Source of the DNA: Salipaludibacillus neizhouensis
GTDB taxonomy: Bacteria > Bacillota > Bacilli > Bacillales > Salisediminibacteriaceae
Assembly: GCF_002886185.1 (NCBI RefSeq)
Contig: NZ_KZ614146.1
Coordinates: 2,650,930-2,714,929 of the forward strand
DNA: 64,000 nucleotides
Direction of reading: 5' to 3'
Below, in pieces: positions 54,904 through 63,551 of the stretch. Position 1 is the first letter of the stretch. Each line of letters begins with the position of its first letter. The notes below the pieces were generated by a model. It made no database searches. It saw only the letters and a list, made by a program, of their open reading frames with translations, and was not told the DNA's origin. The position numbers and the translations under genes were made by a program.

Positions 54904-55557
54904 TCACTTAGTTTGATTCAATAAAACTGGTTCCGTCACAGATTGAATATCCTCAAATGAGCTTTTATCAAGTATTTCAATTAATTTAAGTCCATTTGCC
55001 GTTATATCTATTACTGCTCGTTCAGTGATAATACGGTTAACAACAGCTTTTCCTGTTAAAGGAAGTTTACACGATTTTAAAATTTTAAATCCTCCATCAC
55101 GATTAACGTGCTCCATAATAATAACAACTCTTTGTGCCCCATGTACTAAATCCATCGCGCCACCCATACCTTTAATCATTTTTCCGGGAATCATCCAATT
55201 AGCTAGATCTCCGTTTTCGGCTACTTCCATTGCTCCGAGTATCGCAATATCGATATTACCGCCACGAATCATCGCAAACGATTCTGCGCTGTTAAAATAC
55301 GCTGATCCATTTATTGCAGTCACCGTTTCTTTTCCTGCATTAATTAAGTCAGCATCTAATTCTTCCTCTGTAGGGTACGGTCCAATACCTAACAGACCAT
55401 TCTCAGATTGTAACATCACTTGTTTATTTTCTGAGATATAATTAGCCACCATTGTGGGCATGCCAATGCCAAGGTTTACATAATTCCCGTCCTGAATTTC
55501 TTTTTCTGCCCGCCTCGCAATCATCTCTCTCATTGCTTTTCGGTCTTTACTCATCAA
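54904..55557 (-). CDS. scoB: 3-oxoacid CoA-transferase subunit B
   Basis: The 217-residue beta subunit of a succinyl-CoA/acetoacetate CoA-transferase. NLGIGMPTMVANYI and QSENGLLGIGPYP, the latter holding the catalytic Glu in the ENG motif, and GGAMDLVHGAQRVV are visible. It is the last gene of the leucine operon. It would convert the acetoacetate released by HMG-CoA lyase to acetoacetyl-CoA. It follows the A subunit by 13 bases. Confidence 0.93.
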   Translation of the reverse strand: MMSKDRKAMREMIARRAEKEIQDGNYVNLGIGMPTMVANYISENKQVMLQSENGLLGIGPYPTEEELDADLINAGKETVTAINGSAYFNSAESFAMIRGGNIDIAILGAMEVAENGDLANWMIPGKMIKGMGGAMDLVHGAQRVVIIMEHVNRDGGFKILKSCKLPLTGKAVVNRIITERAVIDITANGLKLIEILDKSSFEDIQSVTEPVLLNQTK

Positions 55558-55570
55558 ACGACCTCCATTC

Positions 55571-56263
55571 TTATACTTCCTTCAAGGTTTTTCTTTCAAT
55601 TCTTTTTTCTTGTGTGCCTTGAATAATTTTATTTACATAAATACTAGGAGTATGAATGAATGCGGGATTTAGTTGTCCAGGATTTACTAAATGTTCTACC
55701 TCGGCAATTGTTACCCTGCCAGCAGCAGCAATAATTGGATTAAAGTTTTGCGCGGTTTTACGGTAAACTAAATTACCGAATGAATCTCCTTGATAAGCTC
55801 GAACCAAGCTAAAATCACCATTTATTGCTTTTTCTAATAAATATTCCTTTCCTTCGAAGATTCGAGTCTCTTTACCTTCTGCAATTTTTGTTCCAACTCC
55901 AGCTGGTGTATAAAAAGCCGGAATACCTGCTCCTCCAGCACGAAGCCTTTCAGCCAACGTTCCTTGTGGAACTAGTTCAACTTCTAACTCTCCGGCAATC
56001 ACTTGTCTTTCAAATTCTTTATTTTCGCCAACATATGAAGCTAATATTTTATCAATTTGCTTGTTTTCTAATAAAAGTCCCAGACCCCAATCATCTATTC
56101 CACAGTTATTTGACACAACTGTGAGATTTTTAACTCCTTTTTCTCTCAAAGCTTTAATCAAGTTTTCCGGAATTCCACACAAACCGAATCCTCCAACCAA
56201 AAGAGTTGCACCATTGTTTATACTTTCTACAGCGTCTGAAAAAGAATGATAAATTTCTTTCAT
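55571..56263 (-). CDS. scoA: 3-oxoacid CoA-transferase subunit A
   Basis: The 230-residue alpha subunit. LLVGGFGLCGIPENLIKAL is the CoA-transferase signature near the N-terminus, followed by VSNNCGIDDWGLGLLL and GGAGIPAFYTPAGVGT. Length is normal. It lies 22 bases after the carboxylase beta gene. In many bacteria scoAB stands apart; its inclusion here links acetoacetate use to leucine breakdown. Confidence 0.93.
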   Translation of the reverse strand: MKEIYHSFSDAVESINNGATLLVGGFGLCGIPENLIKALREKGVKNLTVVSNNCGIDDWGLGLLLENKQIDKILASYVGENKEFERQVIAGELEVELVPQGTLAERLRAGGAGIPAFYTPAGVGTKIAEGKETRIFEGKEYLLEKAINGDFSLVRAYQGDSFGNLVYRKTAQNFNPIIAAAGRVTIAEVEHLVNPGQLNPAFIHTPSIYVNKIIQGTQEKRIERKTLKEV

Positions 56264-56285
56264 TATTCAATTCCTCCTCTTTCTA

Positions 56286-57815
56286 TTACACCGGGTACAC
56301 AGGATGTTTTCTCACAGAAAATGAGCTTTCTTTTGATTGGTATAACTCAAAACGGGAAATTAAATTAGTCCTCAATTCATTTGCTAAAACCACATCATCA
56401 ACAATCAATTCAGATGCTAGCCTATAAATATCAATGTCTTCTTCGTATTCTTTTCTTTTCTTTTGAATAAAAGAGGACCTATCCGCTTCCGGCAAAGATT
56501 GAATTGTATTTGCATAGACAGCATTAACAGCTGCTTCAGGACCCATCACCGCTATTTGTGCTGACGGAAGAGCTATGCAACAATCGGGTTCAAATGCCGC
56601 TCCTGCCATGGCATATAAACCTGCGCCATAAGCTTTCCGTACAATGACAGAAATTTTCGGAACAGATGCTTCCGCCATTGCTGCAATCATTTTCGCTCCA
56701 TGCCGAATAATCCCAGCTTTCTCTACCTTCGTCCCTATCATAAAACCAGGTACATCTGCTAAGAATAATAATGGGATTTGAAAAGCATCACACAACTGAA
56801 TAAAACGAGCGGCTTTATCAGCAGAGTCTTGAAATAATACACCACCTTTTTGTTTTGGCTGATTGGCAATGATTCCTAAAGCTTTACCATCCATTCTTGC
56901 AAATCCAGTAATTATTTCCTTTGCAAACAGTTCCTTCATTTCAAAGAAACTTTCTTCGTCAATCAAGCCACTTATAAATTCCTTCATGTCGAATGGAGCA
57001 TTTTGATTGATTGGTATTAGCTTCTCTAAACTTTTATCCATCTTTCGCGCTGCATGCGAAAGAATCGCTTCTGGAAATTGTCTGAAATTCTGTGGAAAAT
57101 AAGAAATATACGTTTTAGCTCTCTGGATTGCCTCTTCTTCTGTTTTAACTAAAACATCCCCACAGCCTGAAATGGAACAATGCATCTTTGCTCCACCCAT
57201 TTCTTCCAGAGAAACCTTTTCTCCAATAACCATTTCTGCCATCCGTGGAGAACCTAAATACATAGAGGCATTGCCTTCTACCATCATGACAACATCACAA
57301 AATGCAGGGATATAAGCTCCACCCGCTGCTGAAGGACCAAACAATAAACAAACCTGGGGAATCACTCCAGAGAGTTTTACTTGATTATAAAAAATCCGCC
57401 CTGCCCCTCTTCTATTCGGAAACATCTCGATTTGGTCAGTAATTCTCGCTCCTGCCGAATCTACAAGGTAAAAAAGTGGTACCATTAATTTTTCAGCTGT
57501 CTCTTGGATACGAATGATTTTTTCTACTGTTTTCTCTCCCCATGAACCAGCTTTCACTGTGGAATCGTTTGCCATCACGCAAACAGTTCTTCCTAGTACC
57601 TTTCCGGTCGCTGTTACTACCCCATCCGCCGGTAATGTACCGACAACTTCATTCGCAAATTTTCCGTCTTCTATCCAGTCGCCGTTATCAAATAAAAGGG
57701 CTAATCTTTTCCTGACGAATAACTTCCCTTTCGCTTCATTAGCTTCATGATATTTATCCGCTCCACCCGCTTCAATTCTTTTTACTCGTTTAAACCAGTC
57801 ATGATTGAGTTCCAT
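56286..57815 (-). CDS. yngE: Acyl-CoA carboxylase beta subunit (methylcrotonyl-CoA type, YngE)
   Basis: The carboxyltransferase subunit (509 residues) of a biotin-dependent acyl-CoA carboxylase, here most likely 3-methylcrotonyl-CoA carboxylase. Features: GKLFVRKRLALLFD, PLFYLVDSAGARI, FGPSAAGGAYIPAFCD, and in the second half FLADVPGFMIGT and YGAGLYAMAG. ATG 57815 is preferred because AGGAG lies seven bases upstream; ten further codons are open upstream. The substrate is set by context (isovaleryl dehydrogenase, hydratase and HMG-CoA lyase genes). Confidence 0.9.
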   Translation of the reverse strand: MELNHDWFKRVKRIEAGGADKYHEANEAKGKLFVRKRLALLFDNGDWIEDGKFANEVVGTLPADGVVTATGKVLGRTVCVMANDSTVKAGSWGEKTVEKIIRIQETAEKLMVPLFYLVDSAGARITDQIEMFPNRRGAGRIFYNQVKLSGVIPQVCLLFGPSAAGGAYIPAFCDVVMMVEGNASMYLGSPRMAEMVIGEKVSLEEMGGAKMHCSISGCGDVLVKTEEEAIQRAKTYISYFPQNFRQFPEAILSHAARKMDKSLEKLIPINQNAPFDMKEFISGLIDEESFFEMKELFAKEIITGFARMDGKALGIIANQPKQKGGVLFQDSADKAARFIQLCDAFQIPLLFLADVPGFMIGTKVEKAGIIRHGAKMIAAMAEASVPKISVIVRKAYGAGLYAMAGAAFEPDCCIALPSAQIAVMGPEAAVNAVYANTIQSLPEADRSSFIQKKRKEYEEDIDIYRLASELIVDDVVLANELRTNLISRFELYQSKESSFSVRKHPVYPV

Positions 57816-57845
57816 ACAGTCACTCCTATCATTCATTCCCTTCAT

Positions 57846-58622
57846 TTATTCACCGGTAAATTTCGCAGGACGTTTTTCTTGAAATGCTGCTAGCCCTTCT
57901 AACCGGTCTTTTGTAGAAATAATTTCTTCATATGCTTCCCTTTCTAAATCCATACCTCTCTCTAAAGATGTCTCTAAAGCTTTACTCATTGCTATTTTTG
58001 CTTGGTAGTTTGCTAACGGTGCCCTCTGAGCAATGTCATAGGCTAAATCCATCGCTGCATCGACTAATTCTTTACGGTACGTTACCTTTAGCACTAAACC
58101 TTCTTGCAAAGCTTCTTGAGCAGACAAGCGTTTCCCCGTAAATACCATTTCCTTTGCCTTATGAATACCGATAATTTTAGGCAGAAGCTGCGTTCCACCT
58201 GCCCCAGGAATGATGCCTAAACTTGTTTCAGTGAGAGCAAAGCTTGCATTTTCCGAGGCAACTCTTAAATCACATGCCAGAGCTAGTTCAAATCCTCCTC
58301 CGATTGCGATCCCATTAATTGCGCCTATTACTGGTTTAGGGAATTCGTGAAGGATAAACATCGTATTGCTAATCATTGATACAGCGTCGCGCACTTGTTC
58401 CTCATTCATTACTACCCTTTCTTTTAAATCTGCCCCTGCAGAGAAGACCTTTTCTCCAGACCCAGTAATAATTAAAACACGTATTTTCGTTTCTTCACTC
58501 CAAATGTTTAGTTGCTGCCTTAATTCAAGTAGTAACTGGTGGGACAAAGCATTGGCCGCCTCTTGCCGATTCAATGTAATTATTCCAATATGGTCCACTA
58601 CTTCTGTGCGAATAAGTTCCAT
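57846..58622 (-). CDS. yngF: Enoyl-CoA hydratase family (methylglutaconyl-CoA hydratase, YngF)
   Basis: A 258-residue crotonase-fold protein. The oxyanion-hole segments are FSAGADLKERV and INGIAIGGGFELALACDLRVAS, and the catalytic Glu region is ETSLGIIPGAGGTQLL. Between the carboxylase and HMG-CoA lyase genes it should hydrate 3-methylglutaconyl-CoA to HMG-CoA. Its start overlaps the end of the lyase gene by 25 bases. AAGGGGGTGGATTC precedes ATG. Confidence 0.9.
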   Translation of the reverse strand: MELIRTEVVDHIGIITLNRQEAANALSHQLLLELRQQLNIWSEETKIRVLIITGSGEKVFSAGADLKERVVMNEEQVRDAVSMISNTMFILHEFPKPVIGAINGIAIGGGFELALACDLRVASENASFALTETSLGIIPGAGGTQLLPKIIGIHKAKEMVFTGKRLSAQEALQEGLVLKVTYRKELVDAAMDLAYDIAQRAPLANYQAKIAMSKALETSLERGMDLEREAYEEIISTKDRLEGLAAFQEKRPAKFTGE

Positions 58623-59530
58623 GAATCCACCCCCTTCTTATATAAATTTAACTGATGACTTGGGAGATTGTGATTTAAAACTTTTTCTATAAAGATTGCA
58701 GCATTCATTAATGCTTCCGGTTGAATAAATGTAGCGATACCCATTTGTTCTAACATGAAAGCTAAATCTTCTGTAGCGATATTACCACTTGCCCCCTTGG
58801 CATAAGGACACCCACCTAAACCTCCTAATGAACCGTCAAAGGTTTGTATGCCAGCTTGAAGACCAACAAGTGAGTTTGCTATCCCAAGACCTCTCGTGTC
58901 ATGAAAATGTAATGCAAAGTTGTCAAGGCTGCCAAAATAATTCTTTAATTCCGTTAATAATCTCTCTACTTGTTTTGGATGAGCAATCCCGATCGTATCT
59001 CCTAATGATATTTCGTACACTCCCAAATGAAAAAGTTTCTCACAAATTTTTTTCACTTCATCAATCGCAATTTCCCCTTCATATGGGCAGCCAAATACCA
59101 TTGATATATATCCTCGAACTCGTTTCTTTTCAGCCAATGACCCTTTAATTACTTTATCCAATACAGGATACGTTTCCTGTTTTGATTTATTTATATTTTT
59201 TCGATTATGAGTGCCACTTGCAGATATAAATACAGAGAGTTCGTCAACATTGCTGGCTAAAGCACGTTCCATGCCCTTAACATTTGGTACGAGGGCACAA
59301 TAGATGGCATCAGGGTGTCGCTTAATTTGTTTGAAAACTTCTTCTGCATCGGACAGTGCCGGTATCCAGGATGACGAGACAAAAGAGCTACACTCAATGT
59401 AACGTAAACCACTATCGCTCAACATGTTGATCCACGTCACTTTATTAGCAATTGATACACTTCTCTTTTCATGTTGCAAACCATCTCGTGGACCTACTTC
59501 TTTAAGAATCACTCTCGATGGAAGATTCAT
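58598..59530 (-). CDS. yngG: Hydroxymethylglutaryl-CoA lyase
   Basis: A 310-residue TIM-barrel lyase splitting HMG-CoA into acetoacetate and acetyl-CoA. KEVGPRDGLQHEKRS holds the metal-binding Asp and catalytic Arg, GDTIGIAHP and LHFHDTRGLGIAN the metal His residues, and GGLGGCPYAKGASGN the catalytic Cys loop. The length and all these residues are intact. It follows the biotin carrier gene by nine bases. Confidence 0.95.
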   Translation of the reverse strand: MNLPSRVILKEVGPRDGLQHEKRSVSIANKVTWINMLSDSGLRYIECSSFVSSSWIPALSDAEEVFKQIKRHPDAIYCALVPNVKGMERALASNVDELSVFISASGTHNRKNINKSKQETYPVLDKVIKGSLAEKKRVRGYISMVFGCPYEGEIAIDEVKKICEKLFHLGVYEISLGDTIGIAHPKQVERLLTELKNYFGSLDNFALHFHDTRGLGIANSLVGLQAGIQTFDGSLGGLGGCPYAKGASGNIATEDLAFMLEQMGIATFIQPEALMNAAIFIEKVLNHNLPSHQLNLYKKGVDSWNLFAQK

Positions 59531-59539
59531 CCCCCCCTC

Positions 59540-59755
59540 CTAACCTTTCAACCTTACTAGAACGACATCCTCATCTACGAAAGCGCCTTCATTTACAACG
59601 ATGTCATCTACAACTCCTTTTTCTTCCGAAACAATCGGAATCTCCATTTTCATGGACTCTAATATAATCACTTCTTGTCCTATATTCACTTCATCACCAA
59701 CCGATACTAAGATTTTCCAAACACTCCCTGCCATATTTGATTTAATTGCTTTCAT
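59540..59755 (-). CDS. yngHB: Biotin/lipoyl carrier protein (BCCP-type, YngHB)
   Basis: A 71-residue stand-alone biotinyl domain with ESMKMEIP, where the Lys of MKM carries biotin. It is the mobile carrier between the biotin carboxylase and carboxyltransferase of the operon. ATG 59755 follows GAAGGGGTACTA; a longer frame upstream exists without a site. It lies 24 bases after the biotin carboxylase gene. Confidence 0.92.
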   Translation of the reverse strand: MKAIKSNMAGSVWKILVSVGDEVNIGQEVIILESMKMEIPIVSEEKGVVDDIVVNEGAFVDEDVVLVRLKG

Positions 59756-59779
59756 TAGTACCCCTTCTTCCATGTATAA

Positions 59780-61108
59780 CTATTCGTTCACAAAATGTGT
59801 TGTTACTTCGCCAAGCTTGAATCGTTGATCCTCCAGTACGTCTAAAATCATTGGTACATTCGTTTTAATCCCTGAAACAGCAGATTCCTTTAAGCATCTA
59901 GTCAGTAATTCTATACACTTATTTCTTGAAGCAGCATAAGCGATTACTTTGCCGATCATAGGATCGTAATAAGGAGTAACGCTCGTACCAGCCTCTACAC
60001 CAAAGTCATAGCGTATGCCCTCCATTTCTGGAAACGACCACGTTTTAATCGTTCCAGGCGACGGAAAAAACGTTTTAGGGTCTTCCGCACATATTCGAAC
60101 TTCCATTGCGTGAGTTGCTTTCTTTTTATTATATTTCAAATTCTCTATTCGATTACTTTCTGCTAATCGAATTTGCCATTCAACAAGATCTATTCCTAAT
60201 GTTTCTTCCGTAACTGGGTGCTCTACTTGTAATCGTGTATTCATTTCTAAGAAATAACTATTTTCATGCTCGTCAACTAAAAATTCAATTGTTCCCACAT
60301 TTGAGTAGTTTAATGTTGATCCTACTTTGGTTGCTTCCGCTAAGAGTCGTCTATTAGCTTGTTCTGAAAAATTTGGAGGCGGTGCTTCTTCCATGATTTT
60401 TTGGTGCCGTCGTTGAATCGAGCAATCACGACTTCCTACCGCAACTATTTCCCCAAATATGTCCCCGGCAATTTGTGCCTCGATATGGCGGGGATTTTCA
60501 ATATATTTTTCGATATAAATGGTAGAATCTGCAAAGAATCTCTCCGCTCGTTTCACAACCGAAGAAACTGCTTTCATGATGTCATCCTCACGCTCCACTT
60601 TTTGCATCCCGATTCCGCCGCCACCTGCTGCTGCTTTTACCATCAAGGGATAGCCGACTTTGTCTGCTGCTACTTTGATTGTTTTTTCTTCTAGATTAAT
60701 CAAATTCATTCCCGGGATAACAGGTAATCCCGCATTTCCCATCATTTCCCTCGCTTGAATTTTATCACCCATTTTTTCAATTACTTCTTCCGAAGGTCCA
60801 ATAAAAATGATCCCTGTATCTCGAACCAATTTTGCAAAAGTGGCATTTTCCGCTAGAAGTCCATACCCGGGATGGATCGCGCCAGCTTTGCATTGTTTCG
60901 CAATCTCAATAATTTTCAATTGATTTAAATAACTTTCACTTACTCGGGATCCTCCGACTAAAAAGCTTTCATCTGCTTGTGACGCATGAAGACTAGTTCG
61001 ATCTGCTTCTGAAAATAAAGCTACTGTTTGGATATCCAGCCTCTTACACGTTTTAATAATCCTACATGCAATTTCGCCTCGATTAGCAATCAATATTTTT
61101 GTGATCAT
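59780..61108 (-). CDS. yngH: Biotin carboxylase subunit (YngH)
   Basis: The 442-residue ATP-grasp biotin carboxylase of the acyl-CoA carboxylase. Visible: ILIANRGEIACRI, the Gly-rich ATP loop KAAAGGGGIGMQ, RDCSIQRRHQKIMEEAPPP, EFLVDEHENSYFLEMNTRLQVEHPVTE, and AHAMEVRICAEDP-like HAMEVRICAEDP. It resembles AccC, but operon context points to the leucine pathway. ATG follows AGGGAGGTTAGAA. It lies 12 bases after the dehydrogenase gene. Confidence 0.93.
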   Translation of the reverse strand: MITKILIANRGEIACRIIKTCKRLDIQTVALFSEADRTSLHASQADESFLVGGSRVSESYLNQLKIIEIAKQCKAGAIHPGYGLLAENATFAKLVRDTGIIFIGPSEEVIEKMGDKIQAREMMGNAGLPVIPGMNLINLEEKTIKVAADKVGYPLMVKAAAGGGGIGMQKVEREDDIMKAVSSVVKRAERFFADSTIYIEKYIENPRHIEAQIAGDIFGEIVAVGSRDCSIQRRHQKIMEEAPPPNFSEQANRRLLAEATKVGSTLNYSNVGTIEFLVDEHENSYFLEMNTRLQVEHPVTEETLGIDLVEWQIRLAESNRIENLKYNKKKATHAMEVRICAEDPKTFFPSPGTIKTWSFPEMEGIRYDFGVEAGTSVTPYYDPMIGKVIAYAASRNKCIELLTRCLKESAVSGIKTNVPMILDVLEDQRFKLGEVTTHFVNE

Positions 61109-61120
61109 TTCTAACCTCCC

Positions 61121-62272
61121 TTATGACCTTGGACATCCTATTTCCCGGGCAATGACTAACCGTTGGATTTCAGAAGTTCCCTCCCCTATTTCCATTAACT
61201 TTGCATCTCGTAAATACCGCTCAATCCGATATTCTCTCATGTAGCCATAGCCTCCGTGAATTTGCAAAGATTGGTTGCATGTTCTGGTAGCGGCTTCCGA
61301 CGCGAAAAGTTTTGCCATCGCTGCTTCTTTTTTAAATGGTTTATTGTTGTCTTTTAACCACGCTGCTTTATAAATTATATTGCTCGCAACTTCTAGTTCC
61401 ATCGCCATATCCGCTAATTTAAATTGAATCGCTTGAAAGCTGCCTATTGGTTTATTAAACTGTTTTCGTTCCTGACTGTATTTCAAAGCTGCTTCATATG
61501 CTGCTCTTCCTATTCCTAATGCCAATGCTGCAATCGAAATTCTGCCACCATCTAATGTAGACAAAAATTGGTGAAACCCTTTTTCGGGGTCACCGAGAAT
61601 ATTTTCTGTCGGAACCTCGACATCCTTAAGCACCAACTCAGTCGTATTTGATCCCTTAACGCCCATTTTTTGATAATTACTTTTTATTGTTAAACCTTTC
61701 GTTTCGGTAGGTACAATAAAGGCAGATATTTTCTTTTTACCTTGTTCATCGATCCCATTCACTGCTGTAACAATGACAGTCCTTGCAAAACTCGCATTAG
61801 TAATCCAACATTTTTCGCCATTTAATACATACCTATCTCTCATAAATACAGCTTTTGTTTTCGTTCCTCCCGCGTCTGACCCTGCATTTGGTTCCGTTAA
61901 TCCAAATGCACCCAAACTTTCCCCCTTAGCCAAGGGAATTAAATGCTGTTGTTTCTGTTCCTCTGTACCAAAAGCATAAATAGGCGAAGCACCCAGTGAT
62001 ACCGCAGCTGCAAAACTTAGTCCGGTAGAACCGCAAATTTTCCCTATTTCTTCAACAGCTAAAATATAGGAAGTTGTATCGCCTCCCGCTCCTCCATATT
62101 TTTCAGGAAAAGGAATTCCTAAAAGGCCTAGCTTACCGATTTTCTCGAAAACCTCAATTGGAAACCTTCCCGTCCGATCAATTTCATCTGCAATCGGAGC
62201 TATTTCCTTTTGCGCAAAATCACGCACCATTTCTCGAACCATTTCCTGCTCTTTAGTAAATGAAAAATCCAA
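61121..62272 (-). CDS. yngJ: Acyl-CoA dehydrogenase (YngJ; isovaleryl/short branched-chain)
   Basis: A 383-residue FAD acyl-CoA dehydrogenase, first gene of the operon. Features: FGLTEPNAGSDAGGT, CWITNASFA, RKQFNKPIGSFQAIQFKLADM, and GGYGYMREYRIERYLRDAK. The catalytic base appears to be Glu 364 in GEGTSE, the short-chain-type position; the isovaleryl-type position in the LDGGR helix is Gly. The dedicated isovaleryl role is therefore from context, not residues. TTG 62272 starts after AAAGGAGTGATGG. A hairpin with a T run lies about 45 bases upstream. Confidence 0.88.
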   Translation of the reverse strand: MDFSFTKEQEMVREMVRDFAQKEIAPIADEIDRTGRFPIEVFEKIGKLGLLGIPFPEKYGGAGGDTTSYILAVEEIGKICGSTGLSFAAAVSLGASPIYAFGTEEQKQQHLIPLAKGESLGAFGLTEPNAGSDAGGTKTKAVFMRDRYVLNGEKCWITNASFARTVIVTAVNGIDEQGKKKISAFIVPTETKGLTIKSNYQKMGVKGSNTTELVLKDVEVPTENILGDPEKGFHQFLSTLDGGRISIAALALGIGRAAYEAALKYSQERKQFNKPIGSFQAIQFKLADMAMELEVASNIIYKAAWLKDNNKPFKKEAAMAKLFASEAATRTCNQSLQIHGGYGYMREYRIERYLRDAKLMEIGEGTSEIQRLVIAREIGCPRS

Positions 62273-62314
62273 TCCATCACTCCTTTAATAAATATAAGGG
62301 CTTTCATTACTATA

Positions 62315-62355
62315 CAGAAAAAACCTAATCTGACTTTGTAATCGTTCAGATTAGA
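62315..62355 (-). terminator. Terminator-like hairpin ahead of yngJ
   Basis: On the minus strand CTAATCTGA (62333-62325 complement) and TCAGATTAG pair across 12 bases and are followed by GTTTTTTCTG. It could end nadA transcripts. TATAAT (62376-62371) with a weak TTTTAC 18 bases up lies just before it, so it could also be a leader attenuator or operator of yngJ. Confidence 0.6.
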
Positions 62356-62407
62356 TCTATACCTACTATAATTATAATCATTAAATTCAGAATTGTAAAA
62401 CTAATTT

Positions 62408-62440
62408 AGTAGCACCTATGACTGATAGTCAGGTGCTACC
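62408..62440. repeat. AGCACCT hairpin after nadA
   Basis: GTAGCACCT (62409-62417) and AGGTGCTAC (62431-62439) pair across 13 bases, with no T tail. The same arms are the core of the inner hairpin in several AACGC repeats. Confidence 0.65.
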
Positions 62441-62450
62441 TAAATATTCT

Positions 62451-63551
62451 TTAATCATTAACTAGCATTCGATCTATCGCCAGTTTAGCCTCTTGTGCGA
62501 CTTGATGGTCAACACGTATTTGATTTGGTATTCTTCCCTCATATAACTCATCAAGGGCCCACACTAAATGCGGTAAATCAATTCGATTCATCGTTAAACA
62601 AGGACACATTTCTGGATTTAAAGAGACAATTGACTGGTCTGGAAATTGTTTTATTAACCGTTTTACAAGGTTCATTTCTGTTCCGATAGCCCATTTTGCC
62701 CCTTTAGGTGCTTGCCTTACTTGTTCGATAATGAAACGGGTAGATCCAGCTAGATCAGCCGCTTGCGTGACTTCCCATGAACACTCTGGATGCACAAGAA
62801 TTTTTCTCTCAGGGTCTTTTTCCCGTAAGGACCACACATGATCGATTCTAAAATTTTCATGAACGGAACAATGGCCTTTCCAAAGAATCATTTTAGGATC
62901 TAATACATCTTCTTCCATCTCTTCCTTGTGCGGATTCCATACGACCATTTCATTCAATGAAATACCCATATCATAAGCGGTATTTCTGCCTAAATGTTGA
63001 TCAGGTAAAAATAAAATTCTTTTTTTCTGTGAAAAAGCCCAATGCAGCATTTTCTCCGCATTTGATGAAGTAACCGTAGCACCACCGTGTCGACCAACAA
63101 ATGCTTTTATTTCTGCAGAAGAGTTAACGTAGGTTATAGGTATGATAGTGTCCCCATAAATACTTGTCAGCTTTTCCCACGCTTTTTCAGTCTGTGCTCT
63201 ATTCGCCATATCTGCCATGGAACAGCCAGCACGTAAATCTGGTAATATCACACGTTGATTTTCATTTGCTAGTATATCTGCCGTTTCCGCCATGAAGTGA
63301 ACACCGCAAAAAATAATGTAAGATGCTTCCGTATTAGCCGCTGAAACTTGGGCTAATTGCAAGGAATCACCTGTGGCATCAGCAAATTGAATAACGTCAT
63401 CCCGCTGATAATGATGACCCGGTATGAACAAGTCTTTACCGAAGTATTTCTTTAGTTTCCAAACTTTTTCAATCAACTCTTTATCGGTCGCTTCCTTATA
63501 CTTAACAGGTAGTTGTGGCTGAACTTCTTGAAATATATCATTAAGAAGCAT
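62451..63551 (-). CDS. nadA: Quinolinate synthase A
   Basis: NadA condenses iminoaspartate and dihydroxyacetone phosphate to quinolinate with a [4Fe-4S] cluster. The 366-residue protein is of the long Bacillus type. Cluster Cys candidates are in [20 protein letters not shown] and CPCLTMN, and [12 protein letters not shown] is typical. It overlaps the end of nadC by 11 bases. No nadB is in the window, but it may lie upstream beyond the edge. Confidence 0.96.
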   Translation of the reverse strand: MLLNDIFQEVQPQLPVKYKEATDKELIEKVWKLKKYFGKDLFIPGHHYQRDDVIQFADATGDSLQLAQVSAANTEASYIIFCGVHFMAETADILANENQRVILPDLRAGCSMADMANRAQTEKAWEKLTSIYGDTIIPITYVNSSAEIKAFVGRHGGATVTSSNAEKMLHWAFSQKKRILFLPDQHLGRNTAYDMGISLNEMVVWNPHKEEMEEDVLDPKMILWKGHCSVHENFRIDHVWSLREKDPERKILVHPECSWEVTQAADLAGSTRFIIEQVRQAPKGAKWAIGTEMNLVKRLIKQFPDQSIVSLNPEMCPCLTMNRIDLPHLVWALDELYEGRIPNQIRVDHQVAQEAKLAIDRMLVND

